Source: Bog-473 sp963744935
GTDB lineage: Bacteria; Actinomycetota; Acidimicrobiia; Acidimicrobiales; RAAP-2
DNA: 64,000 nt
Direction: 5' to 3'
Assembly: GCA_963744935.1 (NCBI GenBank)
Contig: CAVUVM010000004.1
Span: 62,001-126,000 of the forward strand
Shown: positions 44,489 through 53,510 of the stretch, one piece after another
Position numbering within the stretch: the stretch's first letter is position 1
Layout: every line of letters begins with the position of its first letter
The notes under the pieces: generated by a model
The model's database searches: none
What the model saw: the letters and a program-made list of their open reading frames with translations, nothing else
What the model was told of the DNA's origin: nothing
Position numbers and translations under genes: made by a program

Positions 44489-44670
44489 GCTCCTATCACT
44501 TGTCAACCCCTCTTCGGGGGTTCGGGAGCGAAAACAGCGGACACGACATTGATCAGTCACCCGATATGAGGACAAGCTCCTATTAGGTCACGCGTTTTCG
44601 AGATCGTGTGCCCGAGCTGAGGGTCGGCGAGCTGGCGAGTCAGCTCCGAAGAGCGACAGTACGGGGAAAA
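44489..44670. repeat. Orphan end of the IS110-family element
   Basis: These 182 bases match the 3' non-coding ends of the two complete IS110-type elements (45860-46040 and 48415-48600) nearly base for base, including the subterminal hairpin AACCCC/GGGGTT (44505-44522). No transposase sequence follows; the match stops just before where the transposase stop would lie. This is a remnant, or a minimal element mobilised in trans. Confidence 0.8.
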
Positions 44671-44748
44671 CATGACGACGTGAGCGGGGGGCCCGCAGTG
44701 GGGTATGGGCGAACCCCCGTGCGCGTTTGAGACGGAACGTCTAGCTGG

Positions 44749-45274
44749 TCAAGGCTCGATGACGAATTTCGTGCCCGGAGCCAGGGTGATGGTCAGAGAG
44801 CTCGAGACGCAGAATTCGCCCTTCACCTTTGCACCGACCGAAGTGCTGCCGGTGTTGTCCGACGTGACCTTGCCCTTCACTAGCTCATCGTCGATTGAAG
44901 TCGACGGGCAATTGGTCCCCGTGCTGGTCGTCTCGTTGAAGCTGGTCTTATCCTTGTTCCCCCGCTTGATAGTGCCGGAGGTGGCCCCCTTCGGTCCCCG
45001 TGGTCTTGCCCTTGCCATCGGTGTTCCCGGTGCAGCCGCTGAACTTGATCGTGGCCGACTCGGTGGTCGCGTTCGCGGTCCCATTCGCAGTGGAGCATTT
45101 GATCCCCGTCGGCGTAGCCCCTGCGGGACCAGCCGTCAGGACCGTGATCCCGGTGAGCGGGACGAGAGCAGCGGAGGCGGAACCGCCAGCATGATTCGAT
45201 TCTTGAGCACGGATTGCAACCTCCTTCATCTCGGTGTTGACGCGGGGGAAATCCGTGAACTTTGTCAAATCCAC
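44749..45274 (-). pseudogene. Secreted hypothetical protein, broken by a frameshift
   Basis: From the GTG at 45274, which follows GGGGGAGG at six bases, the frame gives an Ala/Gly/Thr-rich signal segment (SASAALVPLTGITVLTAGPA) and GIKCSTANGTANATT with ATIKFSGCTGNTDGKG. Near 44992, in a run of five G, the frame is lost; the next frame carries on with GTIKRGNKDKTSF, TNCPSTSIDDELVKGKV and ends LTITLAPGTKFVIEP. Together they form a family of exported actinobacterial proteins of unknown function. A sequencing error in the G run is likely. Confidence 0.6.
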
Positions 45275-45859
45275 TAGATGCCTCCCCCTGGGTGTTGTGC
45301 TGCACCCTCTCTCGCTGATGCCCAATGACCGCAACTGACAACGCTCGGCCGGGAACCGCGTTGCCCCAGCGAGGGGGTGAACGCAGGGTGACAAACTCGT
45401 CGACGGGCGAGCGCGGGCCACGGGCCGAAAGGTTAAAACCCGTGACCGACGCTCAAGCCCGTGCCGATAGTCACCAGAAGTGAAGACTTTTGGCTGACGG
45501 CGTCTATTCAAGGGTCGACGGAATCGTGCCCATTCATAGGGTCGCCATTTCCAAGAAGGCTAGGAACTCTCCAAATAGTGCAGGGAGTTGGATGGCACTT
45601 TCCCCCGCGGGTCAACTTTCATAAGTCTGGAGCCACCTGAGCGGGCTCTGAAACGAACCTGCGGGGAGGTACGGACGAGGCTACACATGAGACCGCCCGG
45701 TACGGGCTACACATGACACCACCCTTGGAGATCTACACATGAGCCGGACCCTTGGAGCACCCACCCACACGAACTACTAGACGTGGAGTGACCGGTTTCG
45801 AGACTGACTAGGAGTTCGTCAGCGGACCCCCGTGGCATGTCCCCGTCCCCGGCAGCGAC
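45275..45859. other. Gene-poor stretch with 26-bp periodic repeats
   Basis: I see no convincing gene here. It carries the upstream region of the secreted protein and three evenly spaced CTACACATGA boxes (listed separately), then runs into the IS110 end at 45860. Confidence 0.6.
45681..45758. repeat. Three CTACACATGA boxes with a 26-bp period
   Basis: The 10-mer CTACACATGA occurs at 45681, 45707 and 45733, exactly 26 bases apart; the second and third units also share CCCTTGGAG. Multiple terminal repeats of this kind occur at ends of IS21/IS481-type elements, so this may be the end of a lost element. A regulator-binding array is the alternative. Confidence 0.75.
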
Positions 45860-46065
45860 GCTCCTATCACTTGTCAACCCCTCTTTCGGGGCTCGGGAGT
45901 GAAAACAGCGGACAGAACATTGATGAGTCACTCGACGTGAGGACAGGCTCTTATTGGGTCACGCGTTTTCGAGATGGTGGTCCGAGCTGAGGGTCGGCGA
46001 ATCGCTGGAAAGTCAGACCCGGAGGCCGACAGAACTGGGGAGAGCCAGACCCACAGCCCGGGGAT

Positions 46066-47109
46066 CTAGCCGCGAGGCAAGTAGCGATAGACCTCGCGGG
46101 CGACATAGCGCTTCAAGATGCGGATGACCTCGTAGGTGGTCTTGCCTTCTTTGACGCGGCGCTCGAAGTAGAGCTGGGTGTCGGGATCGTGGGCGATGCG
46201 CACCATGACGATGCGCCAGAGCGCGCTGTTGGCCTGGCGATCCCCACCGTCGTGCACTTTGACCCGGCCGCTGTTCTTGCCTGAGCCCTTGGGGATGGGC
46301 GAGACACCGCACAGGTGGGCCCAGGCTGCCTCAGAACGCAGACGCTCGGGGTTGTCGCCGGCGGCCATGACGAGTGCTGACGCAGTGTCGGGTCCGACAC
46401 CGAAGAGCTCGAGGAGTTCGGGGACGGTCGCGACGAGGAGGCCTTCGATTCTCTCGTTGAGCTCGGCGAGCTCGGCGTCGAGTGTTTCGATGCGGCGGGC
46501 CAACGAGGATAACGACGCCTTGGTTGCGGCCGTCACCGGATCAGGTGATCGCGTCGGCCGGAGCCCCTTTCCCTCGGCCACCAATGCCGGCACCGAGAGG
46601 CCCTTCAAGCGACAACGCAGCTGCTCGGGCGCGCTGTAGCCGAGGTGGCGCATCTGGACGAGGGCTTTGCCCCGAGCCTGGCGGGCCGAACGCTTGGCGA
46701 CGACGAGGACCCGGATGGCCTCGACCGCACCGTCGCGCGACTTGGGCTTGCCCTTCGCCCGGCCGCTGAGCGCAGCCCGGGCCGCTTCGATGGCATCGAG
46801 CGGGTCGGACTTGCCAACCCGGCGGCGCGTCTGGCGATCGGGCCGGTCGACCTCGATGACCTCGACACCCACCCGGCGCAGGTAACGGGTCAGGCCCGAG
46901 CCATACGAACCGGTGCCTTCCACGCCGATCTTGGTGACCTCGCCGAAGGTCTCGAGCCAGCCCAACAATGCCTTGTAGCCGGCCGAGTCGGTGGCAAAGC
47001 TCTCTGCGCCGAGCAGTCCACCGAGTGGATCGAGTGCTGCGGCCACGTGGACGTCGCGGTGCGTGTCGACACCACCGGTGATCCCGCGCGCAGCTTCTAC
47101 GATGGTCAT
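46066..47109 (-). CDS. IS110-family transposase, copy 1
   Basis: The 347-residue recombinase has the DEDD RuvC-like core: Asp in GGVDTHRDVHVAA, Glu in IGVEGTGSYGSGL, and Asp pair in VIEVDRPDRQ and GKSDPLDAIEAA. The C-terminal transposase domain holds PELLELFGVGPDTASALVMA and CGVSPIPKGSGKNSGR with the catalytic serine region. GAGAAGGG lies six bases before the ATG at 47109. It ends at YRYLPRG, the native C-terminus, unlike copy 2. Confidence 0.92.
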   Translation of the reverse strand: MTIVEAARGITGGVDTHRDVHVAAALDPLGGLLGAESFATDSAGYKALLGWLETFGEVTKIGVEGTGSYGSGLTRYLRRVGVEVIEVDRPDRQTRRRVGKSDPLDAIEAARAALSGRAKGKPKSRDGAVEAIRVLVVAKRSARQARGKALVQMRHLGYSAPEQLRCRLKGLSVPALVAEGKGLRPTRSPDPVTAATKASLSSLARRIETLDAELAELNERIEGLLVATVPELLELFGVGPDTASALVMAAGDNPERLRSEAAWAHLCGVSPIPKGSGKNSGRVKVHDGGDRQANSALWRIVMVRIAHDPDTQLYFERRVKEGKTTYEVIRILKRYVAREVYRYLPRG

Positions 47110-47551
47110 GGTCATCCCTTCTCTCAAAGTGTTGAGGGATGGCACGGCCGTTCCGGATCGGAGCGACGGGCGGTCTGGGTTGTTCGCGCAACCCGGACCA
47201 TTCACCCCAACTTCGAGACGGGACGTGCCGCTTTCAATGAGCGGCTGGAAGGTCTCGGTCGACGACGTCTTGCAACGTCACGGGACTCCAAGTCAGACCG
47301 GACCGGCCAGCACTCCCGAAGCTATTGAGGACCAGCAGTCAAGCGGTGGACCCTCAGAGAAGTATCAATGAACTGGGGCAGTCTCCTGGGGGGACAGGCG
47401 ACACCATGCGGCTCCGGATCGGTGCAGGGGATGGTCAGCACCGACCTGGGTGGTCGTGCATGGACGTGTCATTCCGGCCCGGCGGCCCGGGCAACTTCAA
47501 CCGCTATTTCCTATGATGGAACTTTCCCCGCAGGACAAGTGAGGAGCTGAA
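47110..47551. other. IS110 5' end and spacer before the MBL gene
   Basis: The first 265 bases belong to the IS element. The remaining 175 bases before the MBL gene at 47552 carry no recognised gene; they must hold that gene's promoter. Confidence 0.6.
47116..47376 (-). ncRNA. Candidate bridge RNA region of IS110 copy 1
   Basis: The non-coding region 5' of the transposase is strongly conserved with copy 2 except in two short blocks. In transposase sense, one block lies after TGCTGGTCC (47302-47330 here, only six bases in copy 2) and one just before ATTGAAAGCGGC. In copy 1 the latter forms a hairpin GCCGCT/AGCGGC. IS110 recombinases such as IS621 use an RNA from this position with variable guide loops. 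The RNA itself is inferred. Confidence 0.35.
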
Positions 47552-48388
47552 ATGACCTTTACTCCCGTTGCCCCCACTGCCCATGTGTCACCGACAAGGA
47601 TCGCCGCAGACACCTTCGTCATCCACCAGGTGCAGCCCGCGCTGGGCCAACCGCTGTTCGTGTACCTCAACTCCATGGTGATTCGGGGCCGTGAACCGGT
47701 GATCGTGGACACCGGCACCCCCGCCAACCGTGATCAGTGGCTCAAGGACGTGTTCTCGCTCGTCGAACCCAACGACGTGCGGTGGGTCTTCTTGTCCCAT
47801 GACGACGTCGACCACAGCGGGAACTTGGACGAGGTCATGACGGCGTGCCCGAACGCGCATCTCGTGTGCAGTTGGGCCATGGTGGAGCGCCACACAAACT
47901 GTTTTGATTTTCCTCTTGAGCGCTGCCGCTGGGTCATGCACGAAGAATCGTTCGACATCGGTGACCGCACCCTGCACGCCGTCCGGCCACCCATCTACGA
48001 CTCACCCACGACGCGCGGACTCTTCGACCCAGTCACCGGCGTCTACTGGGCTGCCGACACCTTCGCAACGCCGCTTCCAGACGCTGAGCTGGCAATAGCC
48101 GATCTCGACCCCGAGTTCTGGGGGCAGGGAATGGCACTGTTCGCATTTGGGGCATTGGCTCCCTGGCTGACACTCCTCGATCGTGACAAGTTCGTGCGCT
48201 GCGTCGATCAGGTACAGGGACTCGACATGACTACGGTCGCCGGGTGCCACACTCCCGTGATTGAGGGCCAGTTCATCGAACGTGCCTTTGAACATCTACG
48301 TCAACTTCCACAAATGGATGCGCCGCCGATGCCCGACCAGTCCATTCTCGATCAGATCATCGCTGCCACTTCACAAGCTTCTCCGTAG
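47552..48388 (+). CDS. MBL-fold hydrolase (flavodiiron-like beta-lactamase domain)
   Basis: The 278-residue product carries VFLSHDDVDHSGNL, an HxD/ExDH-type site as in the ODP/flavodiiron branch of the metallo-beta-lactamase fold, plus VDTGTPANRD upstream and WAADTFATPLP and VAGCHTPVIEG downstream as metal ligand regions. No flavodoxin domain is attached, so it is not a full flavodiiron reductase. AGGAGC precedes the ATG at 47552. It is the only gene between two IS110 copies of the same orientation. Confidence 0.85.
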   Translation: MTFTPVAPTAHVSPTRIAADTFVIHQVQPALGQPLFVYLNSMVIRGREPVIVDTGTPANRDQWLKDVFSLVEPNDVRWVFLSHDDVDHSGNLDEVMTACPNAHLVCSWAMVERHTNCFDFPLERCRWVMHEESFDIGDRTLHAVRPPIYDSPTTRGLFDPVTGVYWAADTFATPLPDAELAIADLDPEFWGQGMALFAFGALAPWLTLLDRDKFVRCVDQVQGLDMTTVAGCHTPVIEGQFIERAFEHLRQLPQMDAPPMPDQSILDQIIAATSQASP

Positions 48389-48483
48389 TCAGCAGTCGGC
48401 CCCCAAGCCGGCGAGCTCCTATCACTTTGTCAACCCCTCTTTGGGGGTTCGGGAGTGAAAACAGCGGACACGACATTGATCAG

Positions 48484-49671
48484 TCACCCGATATGAGGAC
48501 AAGCTCCTATTGGGTCACGCGTTTTCGAGATCGTTGGCTCGAGCTGAGGGTCGGCGAGTCGCTGGAGAGTCAGCTTCGAAGAGCGACAGTTCGGGGGAAA
48601 GCCAGACCCACCAGCTCGAGGATCTAGCCGCGAGGCAGGTAGCGGGCGGTAGACCTCGCGGGCGACGTAGCGCTTCAAGATGCGGATGAATTCTTGCTTG
48701 GTTTTGCCCTCCTTGACCCGGCGCTCGAAGTAGAGCTGGGTCTCGGGGTCATGCGGGATGCGCACCATGACGATTCGCCACAGCGCGCTGTTGGCCTGGC
48801 GATCGCCACCATCATGCGCCTTGACCTTGCCGTTGGTCTTGCCCGACCCGGCCGGGACGGGTGCGACGCCGCACAGATGGGCCCACGCACCCTCTGAAAG
48901 CAACCGCTCGGGGTTGTCGCCGGCCGCCATCACCAGTGCGGCTGCGGTGTCGGGCCCGACGCCGAAGAGATCCAACAGCTCGGGGACGGTGGCGACGAGA
49001 AGCACTTCGATTCTGGCGTCGAGTTCGGCCAGCTCTGCGTCGAGCGAGCTGATCCGATACGCCAACGAGGACAGCGACGCCTTGGTGGCCGCGGTCACCG
49101 GGTCGGGTGAGCGTGTCGGCCGGAGTCGGGATCCTTCGGCGACGAGGGCCGGCACCGAGAGGCCCTTGAGGCGGCAACGCAGCTGTTCTGGGGCGCTGTA
49201 GCCGAGGTGGCGCATCTGGATGAGGGCCTTGACCCTGGCCTGACGGGCCGAGCGCTTGGCCACGACGAGGACCCGGATGGCCTCGACAGCACCGTCGCGC
49301 GACTTGGGACTCCCGCTCGCTCGACCACTGAGTGCGGCCCGGGCGGCTTCGACTGCGTCGAGGGGATCGGACTTGCCACTGCGACGGCGCTCCTCTCGAT
49401 TCGGCCGGTCGACCTCGATGACCTCGATGCCCCTTCGACGCAGGTAACGGGTCAGTCCGGATCCATACGAGCCCGTGCCCTCGATGCCGATCTTGGCCAC
49501 GTCGCCGAAGGTCTCGAGCCAGGCCAACAACGCCTTGTAGCCAGCGGAGTCGGTGGCAAAACGCTCTGTGCCGAGCAGCCCGCCGAGCGGCTCGAGGGCG
49601 GCAGCGACATGGACGTCGAGGTGGGTGTCGACGCCACCGGTCACACCCCGCGCAGCTTCTACGATGGTCAT
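48484..49671 (-). CDS. IS110-family transposase, copy 2, with frameshifted C-terminus
   Basis: The 395-residue product is closely similar to copy 1 over its first 340 residues and keeps all DEDD residues (GGVDTHLDVHVAA, IGIEGTGSYGSGL, VIEVDRPNRE, GKSDPLDAVEAA) and the GSGKTNGK serine segment. Near 48640 it has four extra bases compared with copy 1, so instead of ending at LPRG it reads about 48 further residues through the 3' non-coding end. The core may still function. GGAGGG precedes the ATG by six bases. Confidence 0.9.
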   Translation of the reverse strand: MTIVEAARGVTGGVDTHLDVHVAAALEPLGGLLGTERFATDSAGYKALLAWLETFGDVAKIGIEGTGSYGSGLTRYLRRRGIEVIEVDRPNREERRRSGKSDPLDAVEAARAALSGRASGSPKSRDGAVEAIRVLVVAKRSARQARVKALIQMRHLGYSAPEQLRCRLKGLSVPALVAEGSRLRPTRSPDPVTAATKASLSSLAYRISSLDAELAELDARIEVLLVATVPELLDLFGVGPDTAAALVMAAGDNPERLLSEGAWAHLCGVAPVPAGSGKTNGKVKAHDGGDRQANSALWRIVMVRIPHDPETQLYFERRVKEGKTKQEFIRILKRYVAREVYRPLPASRLDPRAGGSGFPPNCRSSKLTLQRLADPQLEPTISKTRDPIGACPHIG

Positions 49672-49677
49672 GGTCAT

Positions 49678-49923
49678 CCCTCCTGTTAACGGAGTTAGGG
49701 ATGGCACGGCCGTTCCGGATCGGAGCGACGGGCGGTCTGAGTTGTTCTAGCAACCCGGACCAATCACCCCAACTCGGAGACGGGACGTGCCGCTTTCAAT
49801 GTGCCGCTAGTTGGTCTCGGTCGACGACGTCTTGCAACGTCACGGGACTCCAAGTCAGACCTATTTCGGACCAGCAATCAAGCGGTGGACCCTCAGAGAA
49901 GTATCAATGTACGGGGGCAGTGC
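49678..49923 (-). ncRNA. Candidate bridge RNA region of IS110 copy 2
   Basis: This is the counterpart of the conserved region in copy 1. The shared core of 49 bases begins GGTCTGACTTGGAG and ends CGACCGAGACC in transposase sense; flanking blocks differ from copy 1 (AACTAGCGGCAC replaces TTCCAGCCGCTC, and a 29-base block is reduced to six). If this is a guide RNA, the two copies should have different target or donor specificity. Confidence 0.35.
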
Positions 49924-50369
49924 CGCTCAAGGCTCTCGGCACCGTCCCACAAGTATCGGGACACCAAAGTCCGCGTTAGTCCGGCGCGGACTACCCTCAT
50001 CCATGAGAGCGGCTCGCGGGGTGAGGTCAGTTGAGCAATTGGCGGATCCACTGTTCCCTTGGTTGAGGCCACGGTGGTCACGCCGCCTCAGCCGCCTCGT
50101 GGACCGTCCAGCCTTCGATCCGAACACGCTCACACATCAGCATCCGGCTGCGGGGTGTCAGGCGAGGACGGGGGGGTGCGACCCTCCCTCACCACGAGGC
50201 CTGGGCGCTACCCAGAGCAACAGGTCTCCTCTGCCGAACTGGCGTGCCAGTGCGCTTGGTCAGTGGCCATGATCGGCCCGCGACAGGCGGAGAAGCTTCG
50301 AGAGGAACCAACGCCCGCCGTCCGTTGACACGCGGACGGACGCCACCTTGCCGGGTAGGGCGGCGTCAC
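49924..50369. other. Stretch without a recognised gene
   Basis: Between the IS element and the membrane protein gene I find only short, low-quality reading frames on either strand and no repeat shared with other parts of the window. Confidence 0.5.
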
Positions 50370-50840
50370 CTATGTATTCGAGTAGCGGCGTCGGCTATTC
50401 ACTGTGATAACTGCGTCTGTGATTGCGCACAACAGCCCGAATAGGAACTCGTTTTTCATGCCTTGCGGTGATTGATTCTGGACTCTCGCGTGGATTCGAC
50501 TGACTGCCTCGGGAAACGGATTGCGGCCGAGGAAATGTTTTGCGGGCTTATCGGCGTCGAGCAACGCCGCCCCGGCCATCGCTGCAAAGGTTGCTGCGCG
50601 AGCCGGCCGACCTACCGCCCCCGCAGCAAACACCATCGTCAGGAGTCCCAACAGGCCGTCGCGCTTCGCGTACCCAAGGAACAGCTCCCTGCCCTCAGCC
50701 GTGGACTGTTCACAACCCCAGTGAGGCACCATGTCCAGAACGAGGTGAGACCCAACGCCGACGACGAATGCCGTGACCGGATGTCGCTCGAACAGGCGGC
50801 CAATAACGACCCCTGAGAGCACATGATTGGTTACAAACAC
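50370..50840 (-). CDS. Small membrane protein resembling YbcI/metal-dependent hydrolase-like family
   Basis: The 156-residue product opens with VFVTNHVLSGVVIGRLFERH and contains VVGVGSHLVLDMVPHW, the HxxxDxxPH-like signature of the YdjM/YbcI-type inner-membrane proteins. Further hydrophobic segments (GLLTMVFAAGAVG, FGLLCAITDAVITV) make it a membrane protein of three or four helices. AAGGAG lies eight bases before the GTG at 50840, which decides the start. Function is unproven in the family. Confidence 0.7.
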   Translation of the reverse strand: MFVTNHVLSGVVIGRLFERHPVTAFVVGVGSHLVLDMVPHWGCEQSTAEGRELFLGYAKRDGLLGLLTMVFAAGAVGRPARAATFAAMAGAALLDADKPAKHFLGRNPFPEAVSRIHARVQNQSPQGMKNEFLFGLLCAITDAVITVNSRRRYSNT

Positions 50841-51343
50841 TCGGCGCACTCCTTGCCGGCTGGAGCCCCGTCTATCGTGGAGACAAAGCACCGATCACTC
50901 GGCGCAGACTAACTGCCGGCCAACCTCGCGCACCTTTTCAGGGCCAAGGCGTTGTTCAAGGCTGCCGAAGAGCCGGGTCAGCGTGTGACAACCTGGCCGT
51001 GGGCCGCACAGTTCGGTTTCAAACAGATCCTCAGCCACTGGTCCGCGCTGGGCGCCTCATGAACCGCGTGTGCAACTAGTTGTGTCGGAGGGGGGACGAA
51101 CCCAAACCCTGACTGGACGGTCATCCCGGGTCACGCCCATAACCGGCAGCATCGAAGTGGGGCACCTCGCGGCCGTCGCACCGGTGGGCATATTTCAAGC
51201 GGTCTTGCGCCGCCTGGCTCCCGGCACGGTCGCCCGAGAGGACCTTTGGCCCTCCCGCCCTGGCCTGATTCGTGACCAGACTTGAGGTGAGGGCAAATAG
51301 TCAGGCTGCCACCCCGTTAGCCGAGTCATAAGGAGGCATTCGC
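50841..51343. other. Gap with a possible gene remnant
   Basis: A plus-strand frame from 50912 to 51062 reads LPANLAHLFRAKALF and VTTWPWAAQFGFKQILSHW before a stop; it is protein-like but has no start, so it may be a truncated 3' end. The rest holds nothing I can support. Confidence 0.3.
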
Positions 51344-51547
51344 GTGCAAGCTGCTGTCGGAGACAAGATCGTCGTCAGGGGCCACCACACCGGACAGCCC
51401 GTCCGCGAGGCCGCCATCCTCGCTGTCGAGGGTGAGAACGGAGCCCCTCCCTACCGGGTGCGGTGGAGCGATGACGGACACGAAGGGCTCTTCTTCCCAG
51501 GATCCGATGCCATCGTCGAGCACCCAGCCAAGGGGTCACCGCAATGA
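51344..51547 (+). CDS. DUF1918 family protein
   Basis: The 67-residue product, MQAAVGDKIVVRG then VREAAILAVEGENGAPPYRV and RWSDDGHEGLFFPGSDA, is a typical DUF1918 protein, a small SH3-like barrel common in actinobacteria and without known function. AAGGAGG precedes the GTG at 51344 at a normal distance. Confidence 0.88.
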   Translation: MQAAVGDKIVVRGHHTGQPVREAAILAVEGENGAPPYRVRWSDDGHEGLFFPGSDAIVEHPAKGSPQ

Positions 51548-51883
51548 CCTTCGCAAGGGCAACCTAATCTCGGGCTGAGCACACCCCTACCACCCCGCTC
51601 GGTGATGAAGGCGCGGGCAGGCTTCACCGGAAGATATGGCCCCTGGCCGGCGGATGGGAGCACTCCTGGGTCGGAGATTCGCCAGGTTTTGGGGCGCCCT
51701 TCGGGCACCTACGCCATCAAGCCGTCCCAACTCAGAATGGTCAGCAGCGCGACGGTCCAACCGCTCGCGTCAGCAAGCATTCGGCCGTCTGGCCCATAGT
51801 GACGGCCTCCGTGACCAGGCCGATCACGCAAGCTGAGCGGCGCTCCTGGGAGGGCGCCGGTGCCGCCCCGTCCCATTTGGACA
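51548..51883. other. Stretch without a recognised gene
   Basis: The bases between DUF1918 and the potassium channel gene contain only short overlapping frames of low quality. It is the shared 3' side of two convergent genes. Confidence 0.5.
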
Positions 51884-52474
51884 TCATCCGTTCGCTCCCG
51901 GGACGTTGCGCTGCTGGTTGAACTTCACGGCATTGACGACGACGCGCACCACCAGGCCCAAGAACACCAGATCAAGCCACATCTGCACCGTGACAACGAG
52001 GCGTGCCGCCTCGGTCTTGGCAGTGATGTCCCCGAACCCGACCGTCGTAAAGACGGTGGACGAGAAGTACATAGCGTCGGTGCGACTGATCGGCACACCG
52101 AATGAAGCGTGGTTGGCACGAGCCATGAGGAAATAGGCCATGGCGAAGAACAAGACGTAGAGAGGGACGCTCATGGCGAGCGCTTCGACGGCTCGGCTGA
52201 TCGGACGGTCCGAACCGACTATGGCTTTGACCTGCAAGGCGATGATCGCCGCCAGCGCCATGACACCCAATGCCAGCTCCAGGGCCGCTCCGAGGTTTGA
52301 GCTGTGGTCCAGGGGGACGAGAAAGTAGAGAGCGACGACGGGGGCGATGTTGAGCCCCGTGCGCAAGGTGACGACGACGACCCGCCGACGCCGCTCCCGA
52401 TTGGTGAGTTCCTTGTAGGAGCGATGGTGTAGGGGCACCTCGCTGGTGGCCACGGTGGAAGAGTGCTCGTTCAT
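51884..52474 (-). CDS. Potassium-channel-type protein (two-pore-helix domain)
   Basis: The 196-residue product has an N-terminal cytoplasmic part, three or four membrane helices and the selectivity filter TVGFGD between pore helix SSTVFT and the last helix. It should form a tetrameric cation channel. No RCK or nucleotide-binding domain is attached. Its ATG overlaps the stop of the FUSC gene (ATGA), so the two are co-translated. Confidence 0.85.
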   Translation of the reverse strand: MNEHSSTVATSEVPLHHRSYKELTNRERRRRVVVVTLRTGLNIAPVVALYFLVPLDHSSNLGAALELALGVMALAAIIALQVKAIVGSDRPISRAVEALAMSVPLYVLFFAMAYFLMARANHASFGVPISRTDAMYFSSTVFTTVGFGDITAKTEAARLVVTVQMWLDLVFLGLVVRVVVNAVKFNQQRNVPGANG

Positions 52475-53510
52475 GCGGCAGTTGGCGCGTGTTTTTGGAG
52501 CCGGTCAGCGATGAACATCACGATCACGCTGATCCCGACGCCGATGAAGGTGAAGAGGACTCGGCGCCCTTCGGCGGCGAGGTCAGAGGGCTGAGGCAGG
52601 TCCGTCGCGATGAGAGCGGCACAGGCGATCGACGCGGCATAGTAGGCGTAGTTCACACCCCGGAGGGTGACCCCGAGCGCAGCCAGCAGGATGACGATGG
52701 CCTCCAGCACATGCTTGTTCCCGATCATGAGCAGGAACGGTATGGCCACAAGAGCGCCCACGGCCGCCCCCGCCAGGCGCTGCTCGCTGAACTGCATGCT
52801 TTGCTCGAGGCTGGGTTTCATGGCCACCAGGGTGGCGATCGGTATCCAGTCGGCGTCAGAGAGGTGGCCCCCGAAGGCGATCGCGGCAGCCGCCGCCAGA
52901 GCGACAGCCCGGATGAGCGCGAACAGGACGATCGGCCTCGTCAGCGTCACGGGGCCACTGGGTCCCGGCAGATCCATGAGCGGCGCCGGACTCCACTTCC
53001 CCTTGCTGGCAAGCCACATGACGATCGTGAAGCCGATCCACGCAGCCGCCCCGATGAGCCAGGCCAGCGCTTGGCGCCACCCGTCGATCCTCAGGTGGCC
53101 CGTGTCATGGGTGGCGAGTGAGAGCACGACCAGGAACCAAATGTTGAGCAACAACCCGGCCGCGAACCTATGGAGTCCCAGTTTGACCGCCAACCCAGCC
53201 ACGAGGGTGAGCGCGAAAACGGCTAGGACGAAGAACCCCCAAGCACGCCCGCCCACCGAGAATCCGAATACCGTGACCAACGCGCCGATCGCAGCGAAGA
53301 CCGACATCCACTTCACTCGATGCGAAATGTGGGCACCCGGATCGCTCAGCGCGACCATCAAGACGGCGAAGACGACGGTGATGAGATACTTCTGTGATTC
53401 GTCTGGATGATGACGAACCACAGCACGAACAAGACGGCGCCGACGGCGACGCCGCCCTTCATGTTCAGCTTCGTTCTGTCGGTCTCGAACGCCTTCGTCA
53501 GGCGGCTCAT
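52471..53510 (-). CDS. FUSC-family membrane protein, frameshifted near its 5' end
   Basis: The product, about 345 residues when repaired, resembles the FUSC/aromatic-acid exporter family: two sets of hydrophobic helices separated by a linker, with LVAMKPSLEQSMQFSEQRLAG as the family hallmark. From the ATG at 53510 the frame reads MSRLTKAFETDRTKLNMKGG and a first helix, FVLWFVII, then is lost near 53404; the adjacent frame continues with PDESQKYLITVVFAVLMV. One missing base explains it. Function may be efflux or envelope stress. Confidence 0.72.

Larger units (their letters stand above)
45860..47376 (-). mobile_element. IS110-family element, copy 1
   Basis: This element has a DEDD transposase on the minus strand (46066-47109), about 205 bases of non-coding sequence on its 3' side and about 265 on its 5' side. 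Both sides match the second copy at 48415-49923, which defines the edges to within a few bases. IS110 elements lack terminal inverted repeats and use an RNA-guided recombinase; no target duplication was seen, as expected. Confidence 0.8.
48415..49923 (-). mobile_element. IS110-family element, copy 2
   Basis: It has the same architecture and orientation as copy 1, with about 235 bases after the native transposase end, and a 5' non-coding region of about 245 bases. The subterminal hairpin with AACCCC/GGGGTT arms lies close to its low-coordinate end. The far edge is placed where similarity to copy 1 stops, just after AAGTATCAATG and a shared GGGGCAGT. Confidence 0.8.

Noticed and set aside
45681..45758. 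CRISPR-like array
   Set aside because: Only three 10-base words with 16-base spacers occur, the spacers are partly similar and no cas gene is present.
49995..50272. Plus-strand frame starting MRAARGVRSVEQLADPLF
   Set aside because: It begins in a protein-like way but soon turns into low-complexity sequence and no family is recognised.
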